Shown in pieces: positions 36,917 to 46,160 of a stretch of 58,712 nt of DNA (its first letter is position 1; each line of letters opens with the position of its first letter). Made by a program: the position numbers and the translations under genes. Source of the stretch: Catenaria anguillulae PL171. Taxonomy: Eukaryota; Blastocladiomycota; Blastocladiomycetes; Blastocladiales; Catenariaceae. The stretch spans positions 1 through 58,712 of the forward strand of contig MCFL01000151.1 of NCBI GenBank assembly GCA_002102555.1, in the 5' to 3' direction. Under the pieces are notes generated by a model. It saw only the letters and a program-made list of their open reading frames with translations. It did not search any database and was not told the DNA's origin.

Positions 36917-36925
36917 GCTGAATGA
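36917..36925 (-). other. Candidate Gypsy-B primer-binding site for self-priming
   Basis: Six bases inside the 5' LTR the minus strand reads TCATTCAGC. No TGG-type match to a tRNA 3' end is seen at the LTR edge. The site is complementary to GCTGAATGA inside the LTR, shortly after the TATA-like box. In Tf1/sushi-type elements the mRNA 5' end folds back on such a site and is cut to prime reverse transcription. The pairing is seen in the sequence; the mechanism is inferred. Confidence 0.5.
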
Positions 36926-36930
36926 AAAAA

Positions 36931-37111
36931 TGTTGTGCTGCTTACATGGATGTGGACTGCAAGGTCATTCAGCACGGGTAGTATATACTAGCGACCCAGT
37001 ATCTTCTGAAGAGCCCCACCCTCATGGCTCCTGGGTCGCCCATTGAATCATCACAGACAACAACGAAGGAACTGAACACATGATCACACGTGCTTACCAT
37101 GCACTCCAACA
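36931..37111 (-). repeat. Gypsy-B 5' LTR (181 bp)
   Basis: On the minus strand it starts TGTTGGAGTGCATGG and ends GCAGCACAACA. It contains a TATA-like palindrome (TAGTATATACTA, plus-strand 36979-36990). Just downstream of this is GCTGAATGA (plus-strand 36965-36973), which can pair with the sequence immediately inside the element at 36917-36925. Confidence 0.93.
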
Positions 37112-37554
37112 GCCCATCAGTCGCCCATGAACCTTGCGCTCGTTGCCGCACATTACATCTACAAGTGCCACGCTGGCTGCCCACCCTCGTTGGCTCCTCA
37201 TCAGCCTCGCATGCACCGGTTTCTTTTGGCGAATGGCGGTCCCACGGCACCTTCCCAGGGCTCTCAACCCCCAGGTTTGGGTTTGGACACTCACAGCAAC
37301 GCTTTGCTACCCGTGTCAGGTACAGTCGGGTACACATTCTGTTTTTGTCCCCTTGCTTTCTCCAACTGCTGCCTCTGCGCGTATGGCGTAACCTTCCCTT
37401 GTCCTCGTATGCTCACCATTGTTTTGACACTGCTTCCCTTTATTTGACTTCGACCTTTCTTGGTTCTCTGTTGCATGTTGTTCATTGTGTGCATCCGTGG
37501 TGTGGTTGAATGTCGACCTCAGACCCTGTTACTTTCCGTCTGCTTACTTCTTCT

Positions 37555-37563
37555 TCTTCTTCT

Positions 37564-37608
<45 letters not shown>

Positions 37609-37613
37609 CTCTA
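37555..37613 (+). repeat. (CTT)n/(CT)n microsatellite in the LINE-C 3' UTR
   Basis: A run of CTT units followed by CT units lies about 180 bp before the LINE-C poly(A). The same compound repeat, reverse-complemented, lies at 43730-43795 in copy 3, so it is part of the element rather than a local expansion. Confidence 0.9.
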
Positions 37614-39444
37614 CCTTGCCCTCTCTGTTGTCCCCAAGGCCAAGTGCCCCTACCACCAATTGCTTGCCATTTTCTCTGCTTGCTTTTGTCATCTATTGAG
37701 TGTCTTGGATCTGTAACCTTCCTGCTCTTGTATCTTCTCTCAAGGCTTTGTGTTGGTTTCAGCTTCAATACATGTGGTAGTGATCCAAAAAAAAAAAAAA
37801 AAAGGAACGGCGACTCGACGGCACCTTGCGGTATGCCTCGGTGAAGGTTGAACTTGTCGGTCTTGCCAAAGGCTGTTATGACCGAGGCTGTACGATCTTG
37901 CAAGAAGTTGCGGCAGTAAAAGTCAACGAATCGGTCTGGCAAACGTAGGCGCTCAAGTGCCAGTCGTACAAGTCGGTGCGGGACTGTGTCGAAGGCTTTT
38001 GACTTGTCTTCTGAGTACGCCCACAACGCCTCGTCCGAACCCGCCGCCTGCGCCTGTGCCACTAAACCATGTAACACGTCCACTGGTAGCCTTGTGTCCG
38101 TACCTCAGAGTGCTGAGAACCTTGCACCTCGTAGTACCTTGTGCTTTGCGGCTGCCGATTGGATGCGGTTCCACACAATCAAGTTGAAGAGTTTGGACGT
38201 GCACTCGAGCAACGTGATTGGCCGCATGTTGTTGACGTCGCCTGTATACCCTTCGGGTTTCTTTGGCATGAGGAATATGACACCGTGGCGCCACTCGTCG
38301 GGGGTCCAACCTTCCTGGTACATGTCGGTGAACAGTCGCGCAAGTACCTGTGTCCCACCATACCCAGCGCTGCATAGTGGCGGTACCCAAGTTGCGATTC
38401 TCCTGGCGCTTTGTCCAGATCCACCCGGCTCAGCGCTCCTGTGACGTCCACTGCAGAGATCTCATGCTCAACACCATCCCAAGCTGTTGCCGCTACATGT
38501 TGCAGTGGTTGGCATGCTCGCCGAATCGGATCTGACGCATTGAGCGGGTCACCTGGTTGTTGAAAGTCGAAGTTGGCCGATACCGCACTTGCGACACCCT
38601 GCTTGACGGCGTTTGGCTCCAGTACCAGCTCGTCCCCATTGAAGATACAATTGACGCAACTCGCCGGTCGTTGCCGGTCCAGTACCGAGCTCACCACGGA
38701 CCCCAGATTCGTCGTAAAGCGCTCTACCCGCCTTTTGACCGCTGTATCTATGGCCTCGCAGCGTCGCCGACCCACCTCTTGCATTACTCGCTCCGCCAGA
38801 CGGGCCCGTGCGTCCATGAGCGCAACATTACCCAGAGGGAGCACCACTTCGGGTAGCACCGCCTCGATTCGTCATCGCTCGTCATCGTTCACCGTCGCTT
38901 CCAGGTCGCGCAACAATTTATCTAGTGCCATGAGCGCCAGGCAAGCGTCCGACTTGTCCTGATTCGGTCGCAGGGCGTGATTGGGCCTTGGTGCCGGTCC
39001 GCGTTTGCGTCTAGGCAGTTCTGTTTCCAATGCTTGCGCGGCTACTCTGTGGAATTTCTCCCACCTGGTCTGGATCGGGATTGATGAGTCAAGAATATCG
39101 ATTTTGGGCTGGATGCTTGCTGCTTGGACCGCATCTGCTTCCACCCATGACGGAAACGTGTCGTCGTCGGCCAAAGTCAAGCCAAGATCGTTGATCACCC
39201 GACTGCTGTACTTAGCCCAGGATTGTGGTGTCAGTTTCTCGGTGTCAAGAACGTATCGGGCTGCCGCTCGGCGGGCTTCTGCTTGTGCGCGGGCAATGCC
39301 ACGGTCCAAACGGACTGCCAGTGATGACAGTAGCAGGAGGCGGGAGTGGTCAAAGCCACTGGCTGGTTGCACAAGTAAGGCGTGTACATCGTGCAGGAAT
39401 CCCGGCGATGCGTAGATGCGATCCAGGCGGCCACCGGCTACGTG

Positions 39445-40220
39445 TGTTGGGCCATTTGCGTCAAGGTGTACAGCCACGTCCACCAAACCGTTTTCCAGGC
39501 AGAACCTTTCAATCGGCCGGCTCGGCGCATCATCCCGCTCGTTCATATCACCTGCCACTAACAGCAAATCGCCCGTGCGATTCGAGCGTTCTGTCTCCTG
39601 TTTTAGTGCCTCTAGTACCACCGCTCTGGCATCGGGTGTTGGGCCGTTTGCGTCAAGGTGTAGAGCCACGTCCACCAAACCGTTTCCCAGGGCTGTCGTG
39701 GCCCAGTGGTTAAGGCGCCAGGCGTCCACTGTGGAGGTCGTGGGTTCGAACCCCACAGGTGGCGATTCTGGTATAGTGTTTCTATAGTCCTTGCCACTCG
39801 CTTGTGTGTGGATTTGGTTTGGTTGCCAAGCACAAGTTAAATTTCAGTTGTTTCGGGTCCAAGCCGCCGGGGTGGATCCCGCCCACTCAACACAAAAATC
39901 TGAGCCCCCTCTCGGCAAGCATCCTCGGTTCCAGCCATGTTCCTGGCTATGTCAAAGCACAAGACAATCAAGTACATCCCCCAAGCCCCAAGTTTGTGTT
40001 GTGTGTTCTTGAAAGTCACTATCATATGTGTAATTGTCCTGAGGTAAAATTTTTAAAAAAAAAAAAACCAAACCGTTTCCCAGGCAGAACCTTTCAATCG
40101 GCCGGCTCGGCGCATCGTCCCGCTCGTTCATATCACCTGCCACCAACAGTAAATTGCCCATCCGATTCGAGCGCTCTGTCTCCTGTTTTAGCGCCTCTAG
40201 TACCACCGCTTTGGCATCGG
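39445..40220 (-). repeat. 192-bp in-frame tandem duplication in the LINE-D APE domain
   Basis: Unit 1 begins TGTTGGGCC at 39445 and unit 2 begins TGTTGGGCC at 39637, a period of 192 bp or exactly 64 codons. Unit 2 is split by the SINE-A (39691-40066) and ends near 40220 at GGCATCGG. Each unit encodes the segment from DARAVVLEALKQE through LLLVAGDMNERDDAPSRP to VHLDANGPT. The two units differ at several bases, so the duplication is not brand new. Confidence 0.85.
39691..40066 (+). mobile_element. SINE-A copy 1 (full length, 376 bp, tRNA-derived)
   Basis: A 17-bp TSD, ACCAAACCGTTTCCCAG, lies at 39674-39690 and 40067-40083. The head (39691-39765) is tRNA-like with A box TGGCCCAGTGGTTAAGG and B box GGTTCGAACCCC, the internal pol III promoter. 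The body has no ORF, and the 3' end GAGGTAAAATTTTT is followed by 13 A. It lacks an intact tRNA acceptor fold and is flanked by TSDs, so it is a SINE, not a tRNA gene. Confidence 0.92.
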
Positions 40221-40886
40221 CGTCTTGCGGCGGCGCATAGACTCCAACAACACGCAGTTTGTACTGGTACCGCCCCTGGATGCTGAACGCAACAACGTAG
40301 CCACCATATCGGGTCCAGTGGCAAGTGTGACGGGCAAGCGCCGGTTCGACGGCGACGAGAGCACCTGATCCTTGGGGTTTGTCTTGGTCATGCGTGAGGT
40401 GCACGATCCACTCCTGGCTCAACATGCGGCAATCGAGTGCTTGGGACGATTTGTGGGAGAATTTTGTTTCTGTTGTTATTACAATGCCCACTCCGCTTTC
40501 TGCTGCATGGTTAAGTGTTGCGATGAGATGGTCGTTTGCCTGTGAACCCCCTACATTTGCCACAAGAATGTTTGTCCGATAATTCTGGTTAGTATTTGCC
40601 CTTGATCTTGTGGGTTGTTTTGAATGAAAATGAATCGCCCAAGCGTGGTTTTGTCCTTGGCTGGCTGTAGTCGTGGGTGTCGTTGGTATCATTGCAGGTT
40701 GGGGCTGTCAGTTCCTGCGTTTTGTGTGCCACTGTCTGTGTTTGGCTCAGTCTGACCGGCTGTCAGCGGGCGGTGGGCTCTTGCAGAGTCCGTTGATGGC
40801 ATGGGCGTTCTTTCCCTGTCAACCTTGCTTGTCTCCGCTTGCTTGTCGCCTGTCGTGTCAATTGTCTTCTGGCGCTTGTTCCTGCC

Positions 40887-42801
40887 TCAATCCGTTGGTG
40901 ACTGTGAAACGTCCTCGTGCGGCCGGGTTTGTGGTCGCCGCCTGGCCACCGGTTCTTGATCGACCTCCATCTTGTCTCCTCCGTCCTCTTGGCCTTGTGT
41001 AGTCGCCTCCATGTTCTTCCGAATAGCAACTGCCGCCTCCATGGCCGCGCCATTGTCGCCCTTGGCTAGCGATTCGACCACCGACAAAAGTGATCCAATA
41101 AGCTGGTTTTGCTCGTGCATCTGCACATCGACCCGGCGCTCGCTGCCCTTCAAACCTTCCACCGTCGCTTCCAATCTGCCAATAGTAGACTTGAGCTGCT
41201 CGTTCTCTTTCCTGAGCGCGGCTTTCTCGGCCTCCAGCTCGGCCACACAGCGATCCTCCTCCTGTCCAGCAGCAACACGACCTGTCGACCCACCCCCAGC
41301 TGCTGAAGTGTATGATTGGCCGTTGACCACCCGCGCTCTGTCAGGGCTTGCGCCTTGCCTTTGTGCAGCTTGCTGTTTCTGGGCCTCCTGTCTCTCCTTC
41401 CACTCCTTCCTCGCCGCACACTGGGTTTGAATGTGGTCAGGTTCACCACATGAGAAACAGAGCTTGATACCAGCCGGGTAAACCTGGGCTCGTGCACCGT
41501 TGATGATGAGACGTCCTCCGTTCTGGAGCATGGCCTCGCGGACTTCCTTGTTGCCCGCCTGCCACAACACAATGGAAAATTCACAGAGGCGGTTGTTGTC
41601 GACTGTAATGGCACGACCGCCGCCCAATCCGTCAAATTCGATGAAGGCGATCTGGTTGACCGCGTCCTTGTGAACGACCACTTGTAGCGTCAAATCCTTG
41701 TCCTTTACCTTGGCTCTAAAGTCTTCAAGCGAGGCATAGAGCGATGTGTACTGACGGCGGAAAAACAGCGGCGCATCATTGCCTGCTGCTTCCATGGCTG
41801 TCTTGGATGGGAATTGGACCTTTGTAAATTTAGATCCAAGGATATCAATAGAACCTTCGACCTGCAGCTCGCCCCACTGTTTTGACAAAAACTCCCTCAC
41901 CTCGCCCAGACTGGCGCCCCTGCTCAGCGGCCCAGCGAATCCAACAAACTGGCGCTTCTCGCCATCCACCTCATCCCATCTGTGCTTCTCAATACGCATC
42001 ATGCTGAGGCCCTTGACTTTGATGGTGTCCGGCGGCATGACGGCGAGAGAGAACGTAAACTTGACAAAGTCGCCAATCTGGCCAGGGCACTTCCTGAGGT
42101 CGCAGTATGGGATCCACTGCATGTCCATGGCGTCGGCCAACATCTTCATGGCAATCACGGTGGCCCCATTGACTATCTTGTGCTTGGGGACCTTGACCAG
42201 GTACTTGTTGTTTTCATTGTTGCCCAAGATGACTCGCCCGTCGTCTGGGCCTGGACGGAGTGCCGGGCAGCGGATGGTGCGACAGGTGACAAGGGTGAAG
42301 CCGTCATTTTTTTTTAAAAATACAAGCAACCTATGTACTGAGGGAGATCTAACCATTGATACACAAAGACACAAGCTATACACACAAACACACAACTCCT
42401 TGGACTTGGCACTTGGGTACTTGCTTGGGGCCTTGGACCTTTGGTTTGATTCGTTCTTGTACATCCACCAACAAAGGGTGCGCAAAGCAAGAATACAAGC
42501 AATGCAGGTGCAGGGGCCAGGAGGCCAGGGGACAGAAGGAGGCAATGTGGAGCAGAGACCAAGCAACCACATGTGCACCAGATGACTTGGGTGGGGTTCA
42601 AACCCACAACCTTCGCCTTGCAAGGCGGGAGTGTTGCCACTATGCCAAAACCACTGGCAGGGTGAAGCCGTCATTCGCAGCCTTGGGGGCTTTGGGCGCC
42701 GGCCCACCGTTGTCTCGCATTTTTGTGTCGATCAGTTCGGGCGGGGCGCGACCTGGGGCAGCCGGGCCGCCCATGGCGGGGGGCTCGGCAAGCGTGGCCA
42801 T
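40887..42801 (-). pseudogene. LINE-D ORF1 (zinc-knuckle protein), interrupted by SINE-B
   Basis: It starts MATLAEPPAMGGPAAPG at 42801 and, after the SINE at 42309-42658, continues TLVTCRTIRCPAL to the TGA at 40887. Motifs shared with LINE-B/C ORF1: KHRWDEVDGEKRQFVGFAGP, FFRRQYTSLYASLEDFRAK, VDNNRLCEFSIVLWQA. The knuckle is CFSCGEPDHIQTQC near 41420-41460. A coiled coil follows (LEAEKAALRKENEQLKSTIG). Removing the SINE and one TSD copy restores an open frame, so the SINE may be the only lesion in ORF1. Confidence 0.85.
42309..42658 (-). mobile_element. SINE-B copy 1 (full length, 350 bp, tRNA-derived)
   Basis: A 17-bp TSD, AGGGTGAAGCCGTCATT, lies at 42292-42308 and 42659-42675 in LINE-D ORF1. 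Read on the minus strand: head GCCAGTGGTTTTGGCATAGT, B box GGTTTGAACCCC, then a body with CTTGGTC/CCTGGCC-rich text and the 3' end CAGTACATAGGTTGCTTGTA before the A-rich tail. Its head is related to SINE-D but its 3' end is not. Confidence 0.92.
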
Positions 42802-43086
42802 GTTTGGTGGAATTCGTTGGAGGGCTAGGTATTGAGGACTTTGCTTGAGGTGCTTTACATAGATTTTGAGCTGCTGGAGGTTCCTCGTGGTTCGGATATA
42901 CTGGCCAACCGCGGCACAAGCCAATGGCAAGTCTCGAACCTGCAACAGGACTTCTTGAACAAGGTAGATTTTGGTGCAGTTGTGCAGGTCGGTCATGAGC
43001 TTGTGTACGCAGGTGTAGGGCGGGTAGTGCGCGAATTGCAGCGTGTTGGAGCACACATCAAGCTCTTTGGGTACATGTGTCAACTG

Positions 43087-43150
43087 TTTTTTTTTGAAAA
43101 AAAATACAAGCAGCCTATGTACTGAGGGAGAACTTACCATTGATACACAA
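43087..43150 (-). mobile_element. SINE-B copy 3, 3' stub (64 bp)
   Basis: Only the last about 50 bp of SINE-B (ending GTACATAGGCTGCTTGTA) plus the A-rich tail are present. They are flanked by a 15-bp TSD, TACATGTGTCAACTG, at 43072-43086 and 43151-43165 within LINE-B ORF2. It is an extreme 5' truncation. Confidence 0.88.
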
Positions 43151-43526
43151 TACATGTGTCAACTGGTTGACCAACCAGATCTCGTCACGTTTGACAAAGC
43201 AATTTGTAACGGCCGCAAGGCGACTGGCTTCTTTGCATCATTCGCCAAAGGGTAGTTCTCGTTGTGTACGGATTGGTGTGGTGTCAGTCCTGTCTGGTTT
43301 TGCTCTCCCTTGTTCCCCGCCCATCACCCATGTGACATTGTGTTCCCGCCCTCCCACTTCCTTGTACAAGCTGCTCTTTCCCTTTCACTTGTTGTGTTTT
43401 GTATTTGTCCTGTATTTGCTTGTGGTCATTGTTTTGTTTTGTTTCATCACCTCTGCTTCCTCCCCCCCCCTATTTCATTTTCCCCGCCGGTCATTCTTGA
43501 CCCCTACTGCCACTCGCTTGCCTTCT

Positions 43527-43723
43527 TTTTTTTTTTTTTTTTTGGATCACTACCACATGTATTGAAGCTGAAAACCAACATAGAAGTCTTGAAAAAAGGT
43601 ACAAGAGCAGGAAGGTCACAGATCCAAGACACTCAACGGATGACAAGAGCAAGCAGAGAAAATGGCAAGCAATTGGTGGTAGGGGCACGTGGCCATGGGG
43701 ACAACAGAGAGGGCAAGGTAGAG

Positions 43724-43772
<49 letters not shown>

Positions 43773-46160
43773 AGAAGAAGAAGAAGAAGAAGTAAGCAGA
43801 CGGAAAGTAACAGGGTCTGAGGTCGACATTCAACCACACCACGGATGCACACAATGAACAACATGCAACAAAGAACCAAGACGGTTCGAAGTCAAATAAA
43901 GGGAAGCAGAGCCAACACAACGGTGAGCATACAAGGACAAGGGAAGGTTACGCCATACGCGCAGAGGTAGAAGTTGGAGAGAGCAAGGGGACAAAAACAG
44001 AATGTGTACCCGACTGTACCCCGACACGGGTAGCAAAGCGTTGCTGTGAGTGTCCAAACCCAAACCTGGGGGTTGAGAGCCCTGGGAAGGTGCCGTGGAA
44101 TCGCCATTCGCCAAAGGAAACCGGTTCATGCGAGACTGATGAGGAGCCAACGAGGGGTGGGCAGCCAGCGTGGCACTCGTAGATGTAATGTGTGGCAACG
44201 AGCGCAAGGTTCATGGGCGACTGATGGGCCACTGGGGCGCCTGCCTCCTGACAGTGGGGACATTGACAGGGCTGCCGGGCCGCAAGCGGGTTTTCTGGCA
44301 TGCGTCGCTCGATCGGTCCAACAAGCCTGCAACGCTCCTTCCACAGCACAGTTTGGATGGTCGTAGAAGCGATTGAGACAATTCGCGCGAGGATAGATAC
44401 GAGGTTGGGAAACTGTTGTCGCAGGCGCACCTCGACTACGCATGCTGCAGTTGCCCGTAGTTTGGCTGGATCCATTAGCCGCTCGACGAGTGTCTTTGCT
44501 GCCGCTTGGTGTGCCGTCATCCTGCGGCGCCGTAGCAGCTCCAGAACTTGTTTGTGCACATCCAATCGGCATGTCCAGAGTATGTTGGCAAGTGTGCGAC
44601 ACCTGAGCCAATGCCGCTGATCGTCGAGAGCACCGCACAGCACACAATTTGGGGACGGCACCCGCTCTGGCCAATATTTGTGGAGTTGAGCGCGAGTTGG
44701 CAGGCGACTCGTCAAAACCTTGACGCGGAACGTGACTGATGCGTCGTCGGCAAACGACGCGGACATGGCTGATGCCTTGCGACCATTGCGAATGGCCCCG
44801 TCAAACACCATCAGATCAGGCTGCCCAACCAACTTGAGCATATGCGAGTACAAATCGATGCGGGATTGTATCTGTGCTTGACACCGAATTGCGCGGCCCA
44901 CCTGCGCATACACCAGCTCATGGCCTACCTGCACCAGCGCGCCGAAGTCAATTGCGCCCAGAAACCGTGGCGAAAAGGCGTACATCTCACGGCAATTTGC
45001 ACCACAACGGGCAAGCTCGTCAGCCTTCTCGTTCCCTGCATTCCCATCATGGCCCTTGACTTTCACGAGATCCAGCACGAGCTTCTTTTCCTTGACCAGT
45101 GCACGAAGGACAAGTAACAAGTCGTGCAGCGGCGACGGGTGACGTGGCCCAATCGCGTTGGCATCGGGCAGGCCCAGAAACATGGGAACAACCTGCACAG
45201 CGACAGCCGAGTCTGAGAAAACACGCACATGCGATCCAGCAGGGAGCTTGTCAACAATGGCAATGATAGCAGCAATCTCGGGGCGCGATGAGCTGGTTGG
45301 CGCAGGCGGCAAGCGGCCGATGACTTCCAGGTCAAGCTGGGGGCAGTGAGCGCCAAGCCCCATTGCGGCGTTGTCCACGTCCGTGGCAGGCCGCAGCGAG
45401 CCATCAGTCCAACAGTCGAGGATCGTGCCATGGTGTGCTGTGAGCGGTCGTGTGACATTTGCAAGTGGAGGATCTGAGTAGGCCGAGGTTGGACGGTGGC
45501 ACTGGTCGTCGTCACCGACGTTGTCGCTGTCTACATCCATGTCGTCTTGCGCATACCCAGGGAAGAAACTGGACATGTACGGGCAGTGCTCTGGCAATTC
45601 GTGGTTGGGCGCGAGAACAACATACGCGTCCACACCGTCCCGATGCTTCGTGAGAGATTTGGCTGAGATTGGGTACGTGTACGCAAGTGGGATGGTGACG
45701 AGGCAGTCAGGCACGTCACACTTTGTTGACGACAATTGGCAGTTACCCGTATCACCACAGTCAAGGCATAAATGGAGGAAAGTGTGGTTGGGGGGCACAA
45801 CACCCTCGTCAAGCATCAGGCAAGTGCATTCTGCGAGGTGGCGCAGCGTGGCGATTTGTCCGTTCACCGTGTTACGGGAATCAACGGCAACACACACACC
45901 AAAGGTTGGCAGCCCATTTTCCCCCAAGAAGACCATGAGTTGGCCGACATGGTGTCGCGGCGAAAGGGCCAGGCGGGGCTGAATCGGCATCACAGCAACT
46001 GGGCCGAGAGATGTGCACCAGTCGGAAATGGCGTTGGTCAAAGCAACCAGGGCATTGTGCAGGCGACCACGGCGAGGGCATCTCTTGGCAAGCAAATGCC
46101 GGATAGAGGCGAACGCGTTTGCATACCGTGCTGGGGTACTGTCCTGATAGAGGTCAATAT
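43527..46160 (-). mobile_element. LINE-C copy 3, 5'-truncated (2.63 kb)
   Basis: A 17-bp TSD, CCACTCGCTTGCCTTCT, lies at 43510-43526 and 46161-46177. It holds the last part of ORF2 and the whole 3' UTR with its (CT)n/(CTT)n microsatellite (43730-43795), ending TTCAATACATGTGGTAGTGATCC plus A-run. At the 5' junction about 14 bases (ATATTGACCTCTAT on the minus strand) match neither LINE-C nor the TSD, typical of untemplated addition at LINE 5' ends. Confidence 0.93.
43948..46150 (-). pseudogene. LINE-C copy 3 ORF2 C-terminal part: RNase H and zinc finger (open frame)
   Basis: About 730 codons stay open from the truncation point (QDSTPARYANAFASIRHLLAK) to the stop at 43948 (SARMA). They include RNase H (DCWTDGSLRPATDV; SRPEIAA; FSDSAV; KGHDGNAGNEKADELA) and the finger CVLCGALDDQRHWLRC. 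It gives the intact version of the region that is frameshifted or interrupted in copy 2, and thus the reference C-terminus of LINE-C ORF2. It has no start or RT, so it is a remnant. Confidence 0.85.

Larger units (their letters stand above)
29161..37111 (-). mobile_element. Gypsy-B: complete chromodomain Ty3/Gypsy element with identical LTRs
   Basis: Two 181-bp LTRs (29161-29341 and 36931-37111) look identical base for base and flank a minus-strand gag-pol. The 5-bp TSD GCCCA lies at 29156-29160 and 37112-37116, and joining the flanks restores LINE-C coding sequence. Gag is in one piece apart from a single indel. Pol is uninterrupted apart from the LINE-B 3' fragment at 30525-31613. Identical LTRs imply a recent insertion, the youngest large element here apart from what landed inside it. 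Confidence 0.95.
23642..37391 (+). pseudogene. LINE-C ORF2: APE, RT, RNase H, zinc finger (frameshifted and interrupted)
   Basis: APE motifs: NILVANIRGSQ at 23846, TTETKLS at 23940, then a one-base shift near 23970; the frame resumes at 24007 with LLLVAGDTNERED and GGRLDHVFVSP. RT spans about 25400-26700 (AYSEDKSKAFDTVPH; HRGIPQGGVESPFLWNAFY; catalytic YIDD at 26175-26186). RNase H starts DCWTDGSLQPAT at 27961 with SRPEIAA, FSDSAV and KGHDGDAGNERAD. The finger is CVLCGALDDQQHWLRC near 28735. The last residues (VFVPLLSP...SARMA) lie at 37340-37391 beyond Gypsy-B. Two frameshifts, the 129-bp insert and Gypsy-B inactivate it. Confidence 0.87.
21732..37800 (+). mobile_element. LINE-C copy 2: near-full-length non-LTR retrotransposon, split by Gypsy-B
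   Basis: LINE-C runs 21732-29160 and resumes at 37117-37800; removing Gypsy-B and one GCCCA restores continuous LINE-C sequence. It has a short 5' leader, ORF1, ORF2 with APE, RT, RNase H and finger, and a 3' UTR with a (CTT)n/(CT)n microsatellite. It ends TTCAATACATGTGGTAGTGATCC plus poly(A). Frameshifts occur in the APE domain (near 23970) and after RT (near 26876), and a 129-bp retroposon sits at 26970-27098. The flanks differ (Copia-1 on the left, LINE-D on the right), so no TSD is visible. Confidence 0.9.
37801..40692 (-). pseudogene. LINE-D ORF2 fragment: APE endonuclease and N-terminal RT
   Basis: ORF2 opens at 40692 (MIPTTPTTTASQG). APE motifs: TNILVANVGGSQ, TTETKFS, LLLVAGDMNERDD, and, after the SINE-A at 39691-40066, GGRLDRIYAS and DHSRLLL. 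The GDMNERDD block occurs twice owing to the 192-bp repeat. The linker (EARRAAARYVLD) continues to an indel near 38870, then RT begins (RPITLLECTSKLFNLIVW; AYSEDKSKAFDTVPH) and breaks off at 37801. It is not functional. Confidence 0.83.
37801..42888 (-). mobile_element. LINE-D: non-LTR retrotransposon, 3' end missing, carrying two SINEs
   Basis: The minus strand holds ORF1 (42801-40887) and ORF2 (40692 to 37801), with APE and part of RT. The sequence ends inside RT at the motif for GIPQGAVESPF, where the LINE-C poly(A) tail at 37783-37800 begins, so the rest of RT and RNase H are absent. A SINE-B lies in ORF1 (42309-42658) and a SINE-A in the APE region (39691-40066). An in-frame 192-bp tandem duplication lies in APE. 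The 5' end is near 42888, against LINE-B sequence. Confidence 0.85.

Noticed and set aside
37544-38083. A protein combining RT sequence with Phe and Lys/Glu/Arg runs
   Set aside because: The homopolymer parts are translations of the LINE-C poly(A) tail and (CT)n microsatellite read on the opposite strand.
39691-39765. tRNA-like sequences at 39691, 42590, 46773, 47850 and 48569 as functional tRNA genes
   Set aside because: Each is the head of a longer unit ending in poly(A) and flanked by a target-site duplication, and none closes a proper acceptor stem. They are SINE heads.
43616-43920. Leu/Ser-rich small secreted-like proteins near the CT repeats
   Set aside because: They are translations of the microsatellite in the LINE-C 3' UTR, in several frames, with no independent support.
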